Shown here in pieces: positions 43,196 through 53,028 of a DNA stretch of 64,000 bases. The first letter of the stretch is position 1; every line of letters begins with the position of its first letter. The stretch is from assembly GCA_016841955.1 (NCBI GenBank), contig JAENYE010000004.1, positions 62,001-126,000 on the forward strand, read 5' to 3'. The notes under the pieces were generated by a model. The model had not been told where the DNA came from and made no database searches. It saw only the letters and a list, made by a program, of their open reading frames with translations. The translations under genes and the position numbers were made by a program. The DNA is from Methanobacteriota archaeon (lineage in GTDB: Archaea; Halobacteriota; Methanomicrobia; Methanomicrobiales; Methanoculleaceae).

Positions 43196-46100
43196 ATGGC
43201 AAAACACCAGGAAGAACGGTTAAAGCGGCACAAACAGCAGTTGAAGCAGAAACTTGCTGAATTGTTCCAGATAGACTCGCCGGACCTTGATTTTGGTGTC
43301 TACCGGATCATGAACCAGAAGCGGGACGAGATCACGCGGTTCATGGACAAGGACCTGGTCGAGGCTGTCGATGAAAAGTTCGGGGAGTGCGATGAAGAGA
43401 CCCGCACTCAGATAACAGGCGAACTCAAGGAACTTGAGCAGACCATCCGCAACACATACGGAGACGATGCCCTTGATGCTGCCGGCCTGAAGGAAGAGTA
43501 CCGGAAGGCGGCGAGGGGCAGAGAACTTCATGAGAAGTGGCAGCAGCTCCACCGCGATGCGGAAGAAGCCTCGATGAGCGATCTGCAGAAGGCGGAGATA
43601 TTCGCCCACCTGGAGGAGTTCTTTTCCCGCTACTACAAGGACGGCGATTTCCTGTCGCTCCGGCGGTATGCGGCGAACGAGAAGTACGCAGTGCCCTACA
43701 ACGGCGAGGAGGTGCTGCTCCACTGGGCGAACAAGGACCAGTACTACATCAAGACCGACCGATTCCTAAAGAACCACGGGTTTGACGTTGGGACGTACCG
43801 GGTGCTCTTTGAGGTGGTGCAGGTCGAGAGGCAGTCGAACGGGAACGGCACGGGCCGGTATTTCGTGCTTGCGGGCGATGATGCAGTGACGTATGACGAT
43901 GAGAAGCACCTGCTCACCGCCCGTTTCGCTCAGGTGCCCCTCTCAGATGACGACCTCCTCAGGCGCTTCCCGCCCGGGAGCGGACGGCAGAAGCCGAACC
44001 AGGACGATATCGTGGGCGGTCTGGTGGCCGAGATCCTGCGGGGCAATGGCATACCGAAGGGGCTCGCCGACGCCCTGCAGACGAACGAACGGGATACGGA
44101 CAGGAACCCGCGGCTCTACAAGCACGTGATGAGTTTTACGCGGGAGAATACGAGCGACTTCTTCATCCACAAGGACCTCGGTGGGTTCCTCCGGCAGGAG
44201 CTGGACTTCTACATCAAGAACGAGGTCTTCCGGCTGGACGATCTCGGGACGGAGAACGAGGTGGCGGTGGAGCGCTACGTGAAGCGGGCAAAGGTGCTCA
44301 AGTCCATCGCCCACCGGATCATCGACTTCCTGGCGCAGCTGGAGGACTTCCAGAAGACGCTCTGGGAGAAGAAGAAGTTCGTCCTGCGGACCGGCTACTG
44401 CATGACCCTCGACCACGTGCCGGAGGAGTTCTACCCCGAGATCCTGGCAAATGAGGGGCAACTGGCGGAGTGGCGGAACCTCTATGGTATCGGGGAGGCG
44501 AAGGGTGGACAGAAGACGCTTGCAGGCGACCGGGTCGATGAGGTGTTCCTACAGAGCCACCCGTACCTCGTCATCGACACGGCGCTCTTCGATGATGATT
44601 TCACGGACCGACTGCTCGAAGAACTGCAACACCCAGACGGCACGCCGGTGGAAGACCTGGACGAGGCCGTCGGCGGGCTGATGGTCAAGAGCGAGAACTG
44701 GCAGGCGCTGAACCTGCTGCAGGAGCGGTACCGGGAGCAGGTGAAGTGCATCTACATCGATCCGCCGTATAATACAGGGAATGACGAGTTCATCTACCGG
44801 GATAATTACCAGCACAGCAGTTGGTTGAGTATGATGGCGGACCGATTGAATCGCGCAAAGCCTCTACTTTTATCAGAAGGAACAATATTTACGAGCCTCG
44901 ATGATAATGAATTCGCAAACTATCGGCGACTAAGCGATCATATGTTTGGAGACGAAAATTTTATCTCAACAGTCATTTGGCAAAAAGTATTCGCTCCAAA
45001 GAATTCAGCACGGCATTTTTCAGGGGATCACGAATATATTGTAGTATATGCACAAAATGCAGAACGATGGCTACCGAATTTACTTCCTCGGAGTGCAAAT
45101 GCTGATGCAAGATATACGAATCCTGATAATGATCCCAGAGGGCCTTGGGCATCAGATAATTTAACTGCTAGAAATTATTACAGCGAAGGACTATATGGGG
45201 TTATCAGCCCGAATGGAACTGTATACAAGCCCCCCCGTGGGAGATATTGGGTGGTAAAAAAAGAGAAGTTCTTAGAACTTGATGCTGACAATCACATATG
45301 GTGGGGCGAGAAAGGAGGAAACATGCCCCGCCTTAAGAGATTTTTAAGCGATGTCAAACAAGGGATAGTCCCTCAGACGATATGGTCTTACAACGATGTT
45401 GGCCATACGCAAGAAGCAAAGCGAGATCTCTTGGCAACATCAACTGTGAGCGATCCGTCTGAAGTATTTTCAACTCCGAAGCCAGTCAGATTAATATCTA
45501 ATATTTTTACAATTGCTACTGCACCGGGTGGATCTGAGATTGTGCTTGATTTTTTTGCAGGTTCGGGCACAACTGCACAAGCAACACTAAAATTAAACAG
45601 CGAGGATAAAGGCAATCGGAAGTACATCCTCGTCGAGATGAGCGATTACTTCGACACTATTACGCAACCCCGCATCCAGAAGGTCATGTTCTCCTCCAAC
45701 TGGAAAGACGGCAAACCCCAGGACACCGACGGTCAGAGCCACATCTTCAAGTACATGGAAATCGAGCAGTACGAGGACACGCTCAACAACATCGAGTTCC
45801 TGGACCGGGACGGCCACGTCCAGGCCACCATCTTCGGCATGAGCGATTACATGCTCCGCTACTTCCTCGACGTCGAAACCCGGGAGAGTGCCTGCCGGCT
45901 GAACGTGGACCGGCTGGCGACGCCGTTCGCCTACACCCTCCGGGCACGCCGTGATGTGGGGTTCGACCATGTCCCGATCGATGAGGACGGGTTCCGGGAC
46001 GTGACCGTGGACCTCGTCGAGACCTTCAACTACCTCCTCGGGCTGCACGTCCGGCGCCGGGTGGTCAGGCACCAGGGCGGTCTCACCTACCGGATCGTCC

Positions 46101-46321
46101 ACGGCGTCCTCCCCGACGGTAAGGTCGTCACCATCGTCTGGCGCAACTCCCCGAAGAACCCCATTGGCCATGAGCAGGCTCTCGAAGCGGACGCGGCGTT
46201 CATCACCGACGAGATCCTCGGGGCGTTCCCTGACACCGGCGTCCTCTACGTCAACGGCCACTGCTTCGCATCCCGGGCAACGCCCATCGAGCCCGAGTTC
46301 AAGAAACGCATGGGAGCGTGA
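43196..46321 (+). CDS. mod: Type III-like DNA adenine methyltransferase (Mod), mosaic composition
   Basis: A 1041-residue N6-adenine (beta-class order) methyltransferase. A long helical N-terminal region (1-450) precedes motif IV DPPYNTGNDEF near residue 522; the target-recognition region follows; motif I FAGSGTTAQATLKL is near 786. Modifies host DNA and sets specificity for Res. The start is uncertain: ATG 43196 is used, while GTG 43175 overlaps the helicase stop; no strong ribosome site marks either. Bases from about 44820 to 45620, spanning the recognition region, are clearly AT-rich against GC-rich flanks, which points to exchange of that module. Res follows after 4 bases. Confidence 0.88.
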   Translation: MAKHQEERLKRHKQQLKQKLAELFQIDSPDLDFGVYRIMNQKRDEITRFMDKDLVEAVDEKFGECDEETRTQITGELKELEQTIRNTYGDDALDAAGLKEEYRKAARGRELHEKWQQLHRDAEEASMSDLQKAEIFAHLEEFFSRYYKDGDFLSLRRYAANEKYAVPYNGEEVLLHWANKDQYYIKTDRFLKNHGFDVGTYRVLFEVVQVERQSNGNGTGRYFVLAGDDAVTYDDEKHLLTARFAQVPLSDDDLLRRFPPGSGRQKPNQDDIVGGLVAEILRGNGIPKGLADALQTNERDTDRNPRLYKHVMSFTRENTSDFFIHKDLGGFLRQELDFYIKNEVFRLDDLGTENEVAVERYVKRAKVLKSIAHRIIDFLAQLEDFQKTLWEKKKFVLRTGYCMTLDHVPEEFYPEILANEGQLAEWRNLYGIGEAKGGQKTLAGDRVDEVFLQSHPYLVIDTALFDDDFTDRLLEELQHPDGTPVEDLDEAVGGLMVKSENWQALNLLQERYREQVKCIYIDPPYNTGNDEFIYRDNYQHSSWLSMMADRLNRAKPLLLSEGTIFTSLDDNEFANYRRLSDHMFGDENFISTVIWQKVFAPKNSARHFSGDHEYIVVYAQNAERWLPNLLPRSANADARYTNPDNDPRGPWASDNLTARNYYSEGLYGVISPNGTVYKPPRGRYWVVKKEKFLELDADNHIWWGEKGGNMPRLKRFLSDVKQGIVPQTIWSYNDVGHTQEAKRDLLATSTVSDPSEVFSTPKPVRLISNIFTIATAPGGSEIVLDFFAGSGTTAQATLKLNSEDKGNRKYILVEMSDYFDTITQPRIQKVMFSSNWKDGKPQDTDGQSHIFKYMEIEQYEDTLNNIEFLDRDGHVQATIFGMSDYMLRYFLDVETRESACRLNVDRLATPFAYTLRARRDVGFDHVPIDEDGFRDVTVDLVETFNYLLGLHVRRRVVRHQGGLTYRIVHGVLPDGKVVTIVWRNSPKNPIGHEQALEADAAFITDEILGAFPDTGVLYVNGHCFASRATPIEPEFKKRMGA

Positions 46322-46325
46322 GGCC

Positions 46326-49300
46326 GTGGCAGCACAGCGGGGACGAAAAAAAGGACAAAAGTCCGGGAAATCATCGAAGGAGGAGGGACTCCGGCCGTGG
46401 CTGGTCAAGTGCGCCTTCGCGTACCGCCTTTTCGGGATGAAGTCCTTCCAGGACTTTCAGGGTACCCTCGCCGGTGTCGAGGAGGGTGAGGGCGAGGACG
46501 GGCACACCCACTACTACCACGTCCTCAAGAGCGACACCCGGTTCCGGAAAGACGCCGGCGTCACGCTCGATGAGTTGCGGAACTACGACGACAACATCGT
46601 CCGGCACATGCACCGCATCAATACCCACCGTGACGTCCCCATCAACCTCAAGTACTACCAGTGGCTTGCCGCCCTCTTCACCGAGGCCTACCTGGATCGC
46701 TACTTCCAGAGCCCCGGGAGACTCGCCTCCCTGGTCGAGGAATCGGTGAAGGAGTACATCAAGGAGACGTTTCCGTCCATCCTGGACCCCTATGAGTATT
46801 ACGAGCGGTACATGCCGGGCATGGACGACCTCCGTAAGTGTGCTTACTGGATGGCGACCGGTTCGGGCAAGACCTTCCTCATTCACCTTGTCTACCTCCA
46901 GTTCCAGCACTACAACAAAGGGCCCCATCGGCTGGACATCGACCACATTCTCCTCATCACCCCTAATCGTGACCTCACCGCCCAGCACCTCCGGGAGATG
47001 AAGAAAAGCAGCATCCCCTGCACCGAGTTCGACGCCACCGGACTCGGCGGCTACTTCCAGCGGCAGTCCGAGGAGGCCGTGAACGTCATCGAGATCACGC
47101 GGTTCACGGAGGACAAGCAGGACGGCGGTCTCAAACGGGTGGATATCGAGAGTTTCGGCAGGAAGAACCTCGTCTTCGTGGACGAGGCCCACAAGGGCAG
47201 CGGCGGGGAGAAGTGGAAGATGTTCCGGCGCGAGGTCGCCCGTGAGGGTTTCACCTTCGAGTACAGCGCCACCTTCGGGCAGGCGGCGGCTTCCGGAGGT
47301 GATAATGACAACCTCGCCGAATTTGCCAAGACCATCCTCGTCGACTACTCCTACCCGCACTTCTACAACGACGGTTACGGTAAGGAGTACCGCATCCTCA
47401 ACGTCAACAAATCCACGTATGAAACGGACCGGGTGCTCCTCGCAAACCTTCTCACCTACTACGAGCAGAAACTGATCTTCGAGGACCTCAAGGACGTCGC
47501 CACTGCCGAGTACAACATCGCCGACCCGCTCTGGATATTCGTGGGGAGCAAGGTCAATGTCTCCGGAACCAAATCCGACGTGCTCACGGTCGTCCGGTTC
47601 CTGCAGAAGGTTCTCACCGAGCGGGACTGGATGGTCCGGACCACGGATGAGTTCCTCCAGGGGAAATCCGGCCTCCTTCACGAAAAGACCAAACACGACC
47701 TCTTCAGTCCGGCCTACCCCGAGCAGCGCCTCCGTTACCTCAGGGAGCGTGGGCTGAGCGCGGAGGAGATCTACGGCGACATGCTCGGCCGCATCTTCCG
47801 GTGTGCCGAACCCGCCGGTCTTACTCTCGTGCTCCTGAAGAACACCGACGGGGAGATCGGTCTCAAAAGCGGCGACAACGACTTCTTTGGTGATATCTAC
47901 GTCGGAGACGCAACAAAGTTCATAAAGATCGTCGAAGAGCACGAACCGCAGATCGATATCGAGAAGATCGATCATCCCTCCCTCTTCCGCGCCATCGACG
48001 CCCCGGACTCCACCGTGAACGTGCTCATCGGTGCGAAGAAGTTCATCGAAGGCTGGGACTGCTACCGGGTCTCCTGCATGGGGCTCATCAACATCGGGAA
48101 GAGCGAGGGCACCGAGATCATCCAGCTCTTCGGGCGCGGGGTCCGGCTCAAGGGCAGGAACAACTCTCTCAAACGCAGCACCAACGATGCCGGTGATCAG
48201 CCCCCTGACCTCCCGCTTCTGGAGACACTCAACATCTTCGGGGTCGACGCCAAGTACATCGGCTACCTGCGCGAGTTCCTCACCATCGAGGGTGTTGATA
48301 ATTACAAGACTATTGAACGCCAGATCGCAATCAAAGTCTGCGAAGATCACCTCCGCGAAGGTCTGCTCATCCCCCACTGGGAGAAGACCGGATTCGAGAG
48401 GAAACGGCGGTTCGTCCTGACCAGAGATCACATCACTCCGGTAAGGGTTGATCTCCTCGCCAAAGTGGAGAGTGAGGACAGCACGTATTACAAGGGTTTG
48501 GAGGCCGACACCCGTCCCGACCCTGTCTCAGTCGACCCGCGCTACCTGGATCTCGTAGACTGGGACACGGTGTACTTTACCCTCCTTGAGCACAAGAGCA
48601 GCAAGGGCTGGAAGAATATGGTCTTCGACAAAACCCTGTTGCGGGAGATCATAGAAGACCCCGGGTGCTACACCCTGTACTGTGCCGACCACGTTGTCAA
48701 CCCCGAATTGTTTGAGGATGTGCAGAAACTGCAGGACGTGATTGTGCTTGTCCTGAAAAAATCGCTCCAGACAGCATACAGCCGGCAGAAGAATGCATGG
48801 ATGATGGAGACCATCCGGATCGAACGCCTTTCAGAGTCACACGGTAACTTCGAGTTCAAGAAGTACGTTGTAAAAGTGCGGGAAATCGAGACGGATGTAA
48901 TCGAGGCAATCGATGCACTCGTCCGGCAGGTCGATCGGATCTATGCGGATGGGAACACAAAATTCGTTACCAATATCTTCTTCCAGAACCACCTGTATCA
49001 GCCGCTGCTCGCAAAAACCAGTAAGGCATCAAGCAAAATCGCCGCGCTCTCCCCCGAAGGGCTCAATGACGGCGAAGAAAAACTAGTGCAGGGGATTAAG
49101 GGCTACATCGATGAGCATGCAGATCTCTTTGACGGGAAAAAGGTCTACTTGCTTCGCAACATCCCGAAGACCGGCATCGGATTTTACAAAAACTCATGGT
49201 TCTACCCGGATTTCATCATGTGGGTGGTCGACGATAGTAAGCAGCATATCGTCTTCCTTGAGCCGCACGGGATGGTATTCAGTTCCGGCCCTGAAGATGA

Positions 49301-49538
49301 AAAGGTGCAACTTGCAGAGGACATCAAGGCAATCGAGCGGAAGATCAATGCAACATACCGGGATAAAGGCATTGAATGTGGAATATCGCTCGACTCTTTC
49401 ATCATCTCCGTGAGCCAGCCGGGCATGGTGGCAGAGCCATATCTTTACGGGACAAAAGAGCAGCGGAAGAAGTACCATGTCCTTTCCCTTTACCAATCAG
49501 ATTTCATCAAGGAGTTGTTTGAATTCGTTCTCTCATGA
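46326..49538 (+). CDS. res: Type III-like restriction helicase-nuclease (Res)
   Basis: A 1070-residue SF2 ATPase. Walker A is WMATGSGKTFL near 176, motif II VFVDEAHKGSG near 284, motif III YSATFG, and the C-terminal helicase half has IGAKKFIEGWDCYRVSCMGL and QLFGRGVRLKG (motif VI) near 600. Near the end, WFYPDFIMWVVDD and IVFLEPHGM occupy the nuclease position; the expected second-acidic-x-Lys is EPH here, so the active site may be altered. Start is GTG 46326 with GTGAGG upstream. It would translocate and cut DNA lacking Mod methylation. Its TGA overlaps the EVE start. Confidence 0.87.
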   Translation: MAAQRGRKKGQKSGKSSKEEGLRPWLVKCAFAYRLFGMKSFQDFQGTLAGVEEGEGEDGHTHYYHVLKSDTRFRKDAGVTLDELRNYDDNIVRHMHRINTHRDVPINLKYYQWLAALFTEAYLDRYFQSPGRLASLVEESVKEYIKETFPSILDPYEYYERYMPGMDDLRKCAYWMATGSGKTFLIHLVYLQFQHYNKGPHRLDIDHILLITPNRDLTAQHLREMKKSSIPCTEFDATGLGGYFQRQSEEAVNVIEITRFTEDKQDGGLKRVDIESFGRKNLVFVDEAHKGSGGEKWKMFRREVAREGFTFEYSATFGQAAASGGDNDNLAEFAKTILVDYSYPHFYNDGYGKEYRILNVNKSTYETDRVLLANLLTYYEQKLIFEDLKDVATAEYNIADPLWIFVGSKVNVSGTKSDVLTVVRFLQKVLTERDWMVRTTDEFLQGKSGLLHEKTKHDLFSPAYPEQRLRYLRERGLSAEEIYGDMLGRIFRCAEPAGLTLVLLKNTDGEIGLKSGDNDFFGDIYVGDATKFIKIVEEHEPQIDIEKIDHPSLFRAIDAPDSTVNVLIGAKKFIEGWDCYRVSCMGLINIGKSEGTEIIQLFGRGVRLKGRNNSLKRSTNDAGDQPPDLPLLETLNIFGVDAKYIGYLREFLTIEGVDNYKTIERQIAIKVCEDHLREGLLIPHWEKTGFERKRRFVLTRDHITPVRVDLLAKVESEDSTYYKGLEADTRPDPVSVDPRYLDLVDWDTVYFTLLEHKSSKGWKNMVFDKTLLREIIEDPGCYTLYCADHVVNPELFEDVQKLQDVIVLVLKKSLQTAYSRQKNAWMMETIRIERLSESHGNFEFKKYVVKVREIETDVIEAIDALVRQVDRIYADGNTKFVTNIFFQNHLYQPLLAKTSKASSKIAALSPEGLNDGEEKLVQGIKGYIDEHADLFDGKKVYLLRNIPKTGIGFYKNSWFYPDFIMWVVDDSKQHIVFLEPHGMVFSSGPEDEKVQLAEDIKAIERKINATYRDKGIECGISLDSFIISVSQPGMVAEPYLYGTKEQRKKYHVLSLYQSDFIKELFEFVLS

Positions 49539-50029
49539 GAACTACCAAACCAAACATTTACGTCTTTTTCTCGCAATCACTCTGCATGACACGTTGGCTT
49601 GCAGTATCCAACCGGACAAACTGGGAGGTCACCCGGAAGAAGAACATCTGGGGTGTTCCTCAGCGCAATAAAAACATCATCGAACGGGTGAAACCTGGCG
49701 ATACGGTCCTCATCTACGTATCACAGCAGAAAGAGGGCGTCAATCTGCTTCCATCGGCCGTGACCGGAGCATTCGAGGTGGTATCTGAGCCTTTCGAGGA
49801 GCGAACGAAGGTGTTTGTTGCACCGGAGCAGATGGGTGACGAGGTCTTCCCGTACCGGATAAAACTGAAGCCAATAAAAGTTTTCGAGCCTCCAGTAGAG
49901 TTCAAGCCGCTCATCCCGAAGCTGAAATTTATTACCAATAAGACGATGTGGACAGGGCATATACGACTGGCCATGCGGGTGATTCCGGAGGAGGACTACC
50001 AGACAATCCTGAATGCTGCAAAATCCTGA
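49535..50029 (+). CDS. EVE-domain protein (modified-base reader)
   Basis: A 164-residue EVE (PUA/YTH-like) protein, overlapping Res by ATGA. Family features are TRWLAVSNRTNWEVTRKKNIWG at residues 19-40, VKPGDTVLIYVSQQK near 53, and FPYRIKLKPIKVFEPPVEF near 104. EVE domains bind modified cytosines or other altered bases; in bacteria they occur fused to McrB-type and other restriction proteins. In this operon it may give Mod/Res or the helicase-nuclease a sensor for modified DNA. GC is lower than in res. Confidence 0.85.
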   Translation: MRTTKPNIYVFFSQSLCMTRWLAVSNRTNWEVTRKKNIWGVPQRNKNIIERVKPGDTVLIYVSQQKEGVNLLPSAVTGAFEVVSEPFEERTKVFVAPEQMGDEVFPYRIKLKPIKVFEPPVEFKPLIPKLKFITNKTMWTGHIRLAMRVIPEEDYQTILNAAKS

Positions 50030-50141
50030 TTCGCAAGGCAACGGTGCAAACGGACATCCAGCCTAGACACATTCATCTGTCGGGGCCGTTACGAATCTTT
50101 TTTATGCCGACTCTGCATAATCACCATTAGCCTAGCACATT

Positions 50142-50164
50142 TGCTATATGCTATATAAAGAGGA
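50142..50164 (+). promoter_or_regulatory. TATA boxes and ribosome site of the Dam-HerA-NurA operon
   Basis: GCTATATG and CTATATAAAG follow each other at 50143-50160, then AGAGGAG ahead of the ATG at 50174. The upstream TATATG fits a leader long enough to include the ribosome site. This promoter separates the operon from the EVE gene 144 bases upstream. Confidence 0.5.
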
Positions 50165-50173
50165 GCCTTACTT

Positions 50174-51019
50174 ATGATGTCCCAGACTGCCAGTATAGAG
50201 AAAAATCTCTCATTATTGCGCTATCCTGGGGGGAAACAGAGGTATGTATGTTATTTCTCTCATCTCCTCCCTCTTGAATCTCAATCCGTCCGGACGTATG
50301 TCGAACCCTTTCTAGGGGGTGGTTCAGTCTTCTTCCACATAAATCCCGAAAAAGCGATCCTTTCTGATATCAACAGAGAACTCATCGATCTGTATCTGGG
50401 TATCAGGAAAAACCCGGCCATTGTCTGGGAACTCTACAGCAGGTATCCGGCAAATAAGGCAGGATATTATAAAATAAGGAGCCTGAACCGTGATGACCTT
50501 CATCTCCTGGAGCGAGCCGCACGAACCCTCTACCTGAACCGAACCTGTTTCAAAGGCATGTGGCGCCACAACAACAACGGCGAATTCAACGTGGGCTACG
50601 GAGGTCAGGAACGACGCTGGGTAATAGGGCCGGATGATCTCCACACGGTGGCACAGCGACTCCAGCACGCAGTTCTAATTTGCTGCGATTTTGAGGAAAC
50701 CATTGCCTCATGTCGTGAAGGGGATTTTCTCTACCTTGACCCCCCATACTGCCCGGGTGAACGCGAACAGCTGCATGCTCATTACATGTTCGGCGAGTTC
50801 AACTTCGAGGATCACAAGAGGCTTGCATCGTGTCTTCGTGAAGCTACAGAGCGTGGAGTACAGTGGGTCATGACAAACTCGTCTCACCCGGACGTTCTCG
50901 CACTATATGACGACTACTCTATGTACCGGCTCGATAGAGGAACCGGTTCGAGCCCCGGACGGATAACAACGGAGCCTGGGGAAATGGTGATCTACCACGT
51001 AAACGAGGTGCCCTCATGA
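50174..51019 (+). CDS. Dam-family (D12 class) DNA adenine methyltransferase
   Basis: A 281-residue alpha-class N6-adenine methyltransferase. Motif X is LLRYPGGKQRYV, motif I VEPFLGGGSVFFHI near residues 43-56, the specificity region includes LNRTCFKGMWRHNNNGEFNVGYG, and motif IV is LYLDPPYC near 187. Dam-type enzymes mark short sites such as GATC; the site here is unknown. The HerA start overlaps its stop (ATGA), so the two are co-translated. ATG 50177 is an alternative start. Inference: it marks host DNA for the HerA-NurA-HATPase module. Confidence 0.9.
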   Translation: MMSQTASIEKNLSLLRYPGGKQRYVCYFSHLLPLESQSVRTYVEPFLGGGSVFFHINPEKAILSDINRELIDLYLGIRKNPAIVWELYSRYPANKAGYYKIRSLNRDDLHLLERAARTLYLNRTCFKGMWRHNNNGEFNVGYGGQERRWVIGPDDLHTVAQRLQHAVLICCDFEETIASCREGDFLYLDPPYCPGEREQLHAHYMFGEFNFEDHKRLASCLREATERGVQWVMTNSSHPDVLALYDDYSMYRLDRGTGSSPGRITTEPGEMVIYHVNEVPS

Positions 51020-53028
51020 TGAATATGCAGGCATTCTGCAGCAGTGCGGCGATGCAGGAGCACCCGCTACGGAGACTCTCAGATTTTCTGGTGGAAGAAA
51101 AACGAAAGGTCACGAGCGGGGATTATGAGAATTCCCGATTTGTGGGATACGTACTCGAAATCGGCTACACAACGGCAACCATCATCACATCGGATGCCTT
51201 CAAAAAGGCTGTGGGAGGCATCCCCCGGAACTCACTTCTCATCATGGTCCCCACCGAATACGAAAAATATCCCCCTCATTTCTCCCTGCTACGGGTTCTT
51301 GAAACAGCGGATGAACCACTGAAGCAGGAAAAGCAACAGACCTACTTCGAGTTGCACAAAAAGTCCATGCCTGAACTGGATGTATTCACCCAAAGCGAGC
51401 TTCAGTGGGGTGCATTGAAGACGGCAGTCCTTGGGATGTATTACCCTCACCCTGACCGACCGAATGCGGTTGAACTTTCCGGAGACCTCAATAACATCGT
51501 GAGCGCTCACAAGTACCTTGTATATGCCCCCAGTGATGAACTCCTTGATCTTATCATAAACGCTACGGTTCCACAGGAAAACAGGTGCGATATTGGAACA
51601 TTGCGATTGACCGAATGTCGGTTGCCACTTCCGGGGCAAACCATGCACACAGTCCCCGTGGCAATATCCACAAACGACTTCAAAGGCACCAGAACTGCCA
51701 TGTTTGGGAAAACCCGCACAGGTAAAAGCAATATTGTAAAAATCATTGCCGAGAGCGTCATCCTAACAACCAGACTGGCACCCGCAGGGGAAGATACTCG
51801 GACACATACCGTGGGACAGGTCATTTTCGACATTAACGGTGAGTACGCCAACGATAACCCTCAGGACGATAGTGCATCTCTGGCAACTGCACATGCTGAC
51901 GACTGTCAGATTTATGCCATCACGCCCAAGGCCAATACACCGTCACATCCGCTTCGACTGGACTTCTATGCACATCCTGATATCTCCCATCACATCCTCA
52001 ACACCTTTATACGCGAACAGGAACGACATCCCTCTGACTACGTAAACAGCTTCCTTTCAGTAGAAATCCCCTCATTTGAACAGATCGGCGGGATGGAGGG
52101 GCGAGGAGATCAGATCCGTGCTCGAAGGAAGATCCTGATGTACTGGGCCATCCTCCATCGGGCTGGTTTCACCCCGAACATGGGAACAATTCGACAGTTA
52201 GGGGGCGTAGATCCAAGGTTTGCGGATCAGACTCGAACAGCTGTTTACCAATCGGTGGACCAAACACCACCTCGATCAATAAACACTCTTGATGAACTCG
52301 CACATGAACTGGAGCTCTTCGCACAACGAGATCGCGATGGAGGAAGGCTTCGTTCAACCTCCGGGGATCATAACCTCTTCGACTCCGATGATGAAGCGCT
52401 GCTTGGATTCTTGGTTCCACGATCCAGTTCTGCAAGCGGCCCAAGAAAACTTCAGCGCTATAGGGTCTATCACGATCCGAACGCTGCAAACTTTGTGACC
52501 GAGATAATCCAACTTGTTGATCAGGGACAGACTGTCATTCTCGATTTAAGCAACGCGCATCCTGAGGTTATGAGTTACTTCTCACGATGGCTCTCAGAGG
52601 AGATCTTTGCTCATCAGGTTGATTTGTTCTCGTCAAACATGCTCAATGATCACTATATCCAGCTGTACTTCGAGGAGGCCCATAACCTGTTCCCTGCCGA
52701 TGAACAGAAAATTGTCGATATCTACAGCAGGATCGCAAAAGAAGGAGCAAAATATCACCTCGGTATGGTTTATTCCACACAGTCGCCGTCAACCATCAGC
52801 CGGGATCTCCTTGCACAAACAGAGAATTTCTTTGTCACCCATATCTCCTCGCGGCCAGAGGTTACCAAACTCGCAAATTTGAACGTAGCATACGAGGATC
52901 TTATTGAAGATATACTTCAAACAAAAACGCAGGGGTATGTGCGGATGCTCACTCGGTCGCACCGTTTTGTGATTCCTGTCCAGGCAAACAAGTTTACTCC
53001 CCAACCCTCTTCTCGAAGGTGTGTGTAA
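51016..53028 (+). CDS. herA: HerA-like hexameric DNA translocase
   Basis: A 670-residue FtsK/HerA ATPase. The N-terminal HAS-barrel-like part (SRFVGYVLEIGYTTATIIT) precedes Walker A FGKTRTGKSNIVKI near residue 231, Walker B QLYFEEAHNLFP near 552, the sensor VYSTQSPSTIS, and a C-terminal HVTKLANL-type region before the tail. HerA pumps duplex DNA and activates NurA in archaeal end resection. The NurA gene follows with no gap. Here Mre11 and Rad50, normally adjacent in archaea, are absent, and a methyltransferase is upstream, which suggests a defence version. Codon usage is AT-richer than in the core genes. Confidence 0.9.
   Translation: MMNMQAFCSSAAMQEHPLRRLSDFLVEEKRKVTSGDYENSRFVGYVLEIGYTTATIITSDAFKKAVGGIPRNSLLIMVPTEYEKYPPHFSLLRVLETADEPLKQEKQQTYFELHKKSMPELDVFTQSELQWGALKTAVLGMYYPHPDRPNAVELSGDLNNIVSAHKYLVYAPSDELLDLIINATVPQENRCDIGTLRLTECRLPLPGQTMHTVPVAISTNDFKGTRTAMFGKTRTGKSNIVKIIAESVILTTRLAPAGEDTRTHTVGQVIFDINGEYANDNPQDDSASLATAHADDCQIYAITPKANTPSHPLRLDFYAHPDISHHILNTFIREQERHPSDYVNSFLSVEIPSFEQIGGMEGRGDQIRARRKILMYWAILHRAGFTPNMGTIRQLGGVDPRFADQTRTAVYQSVDQTPPRSINTLDELAHELELFAQRDRDGGRLRSTSGDHNLFDSDDEALLGFLVPRSSSASGPRKLQRYRVYHDPNAANFVTEIIQLVDQGQTVILDLSNAHPEVMSYFSRWLSEEIFAHQVDLFSSNMLNDHYIQLYFEEAHNLFPADEQKIVDIYSRIAKEGAKYHLGMVYSTQSPSTISRDLLAQTENFFVTHISSRPEVTKLANLNVAYEDLIEDILQTKTQGYVRMLTRSHRFVIPVQANKFTPQPSSRRCV

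Noticed and set aside
46371-48431. Antisense ORF of 686 codons opposite Res
   Set aside because: Val/Asp/Glu-rich shadow of the real gene.
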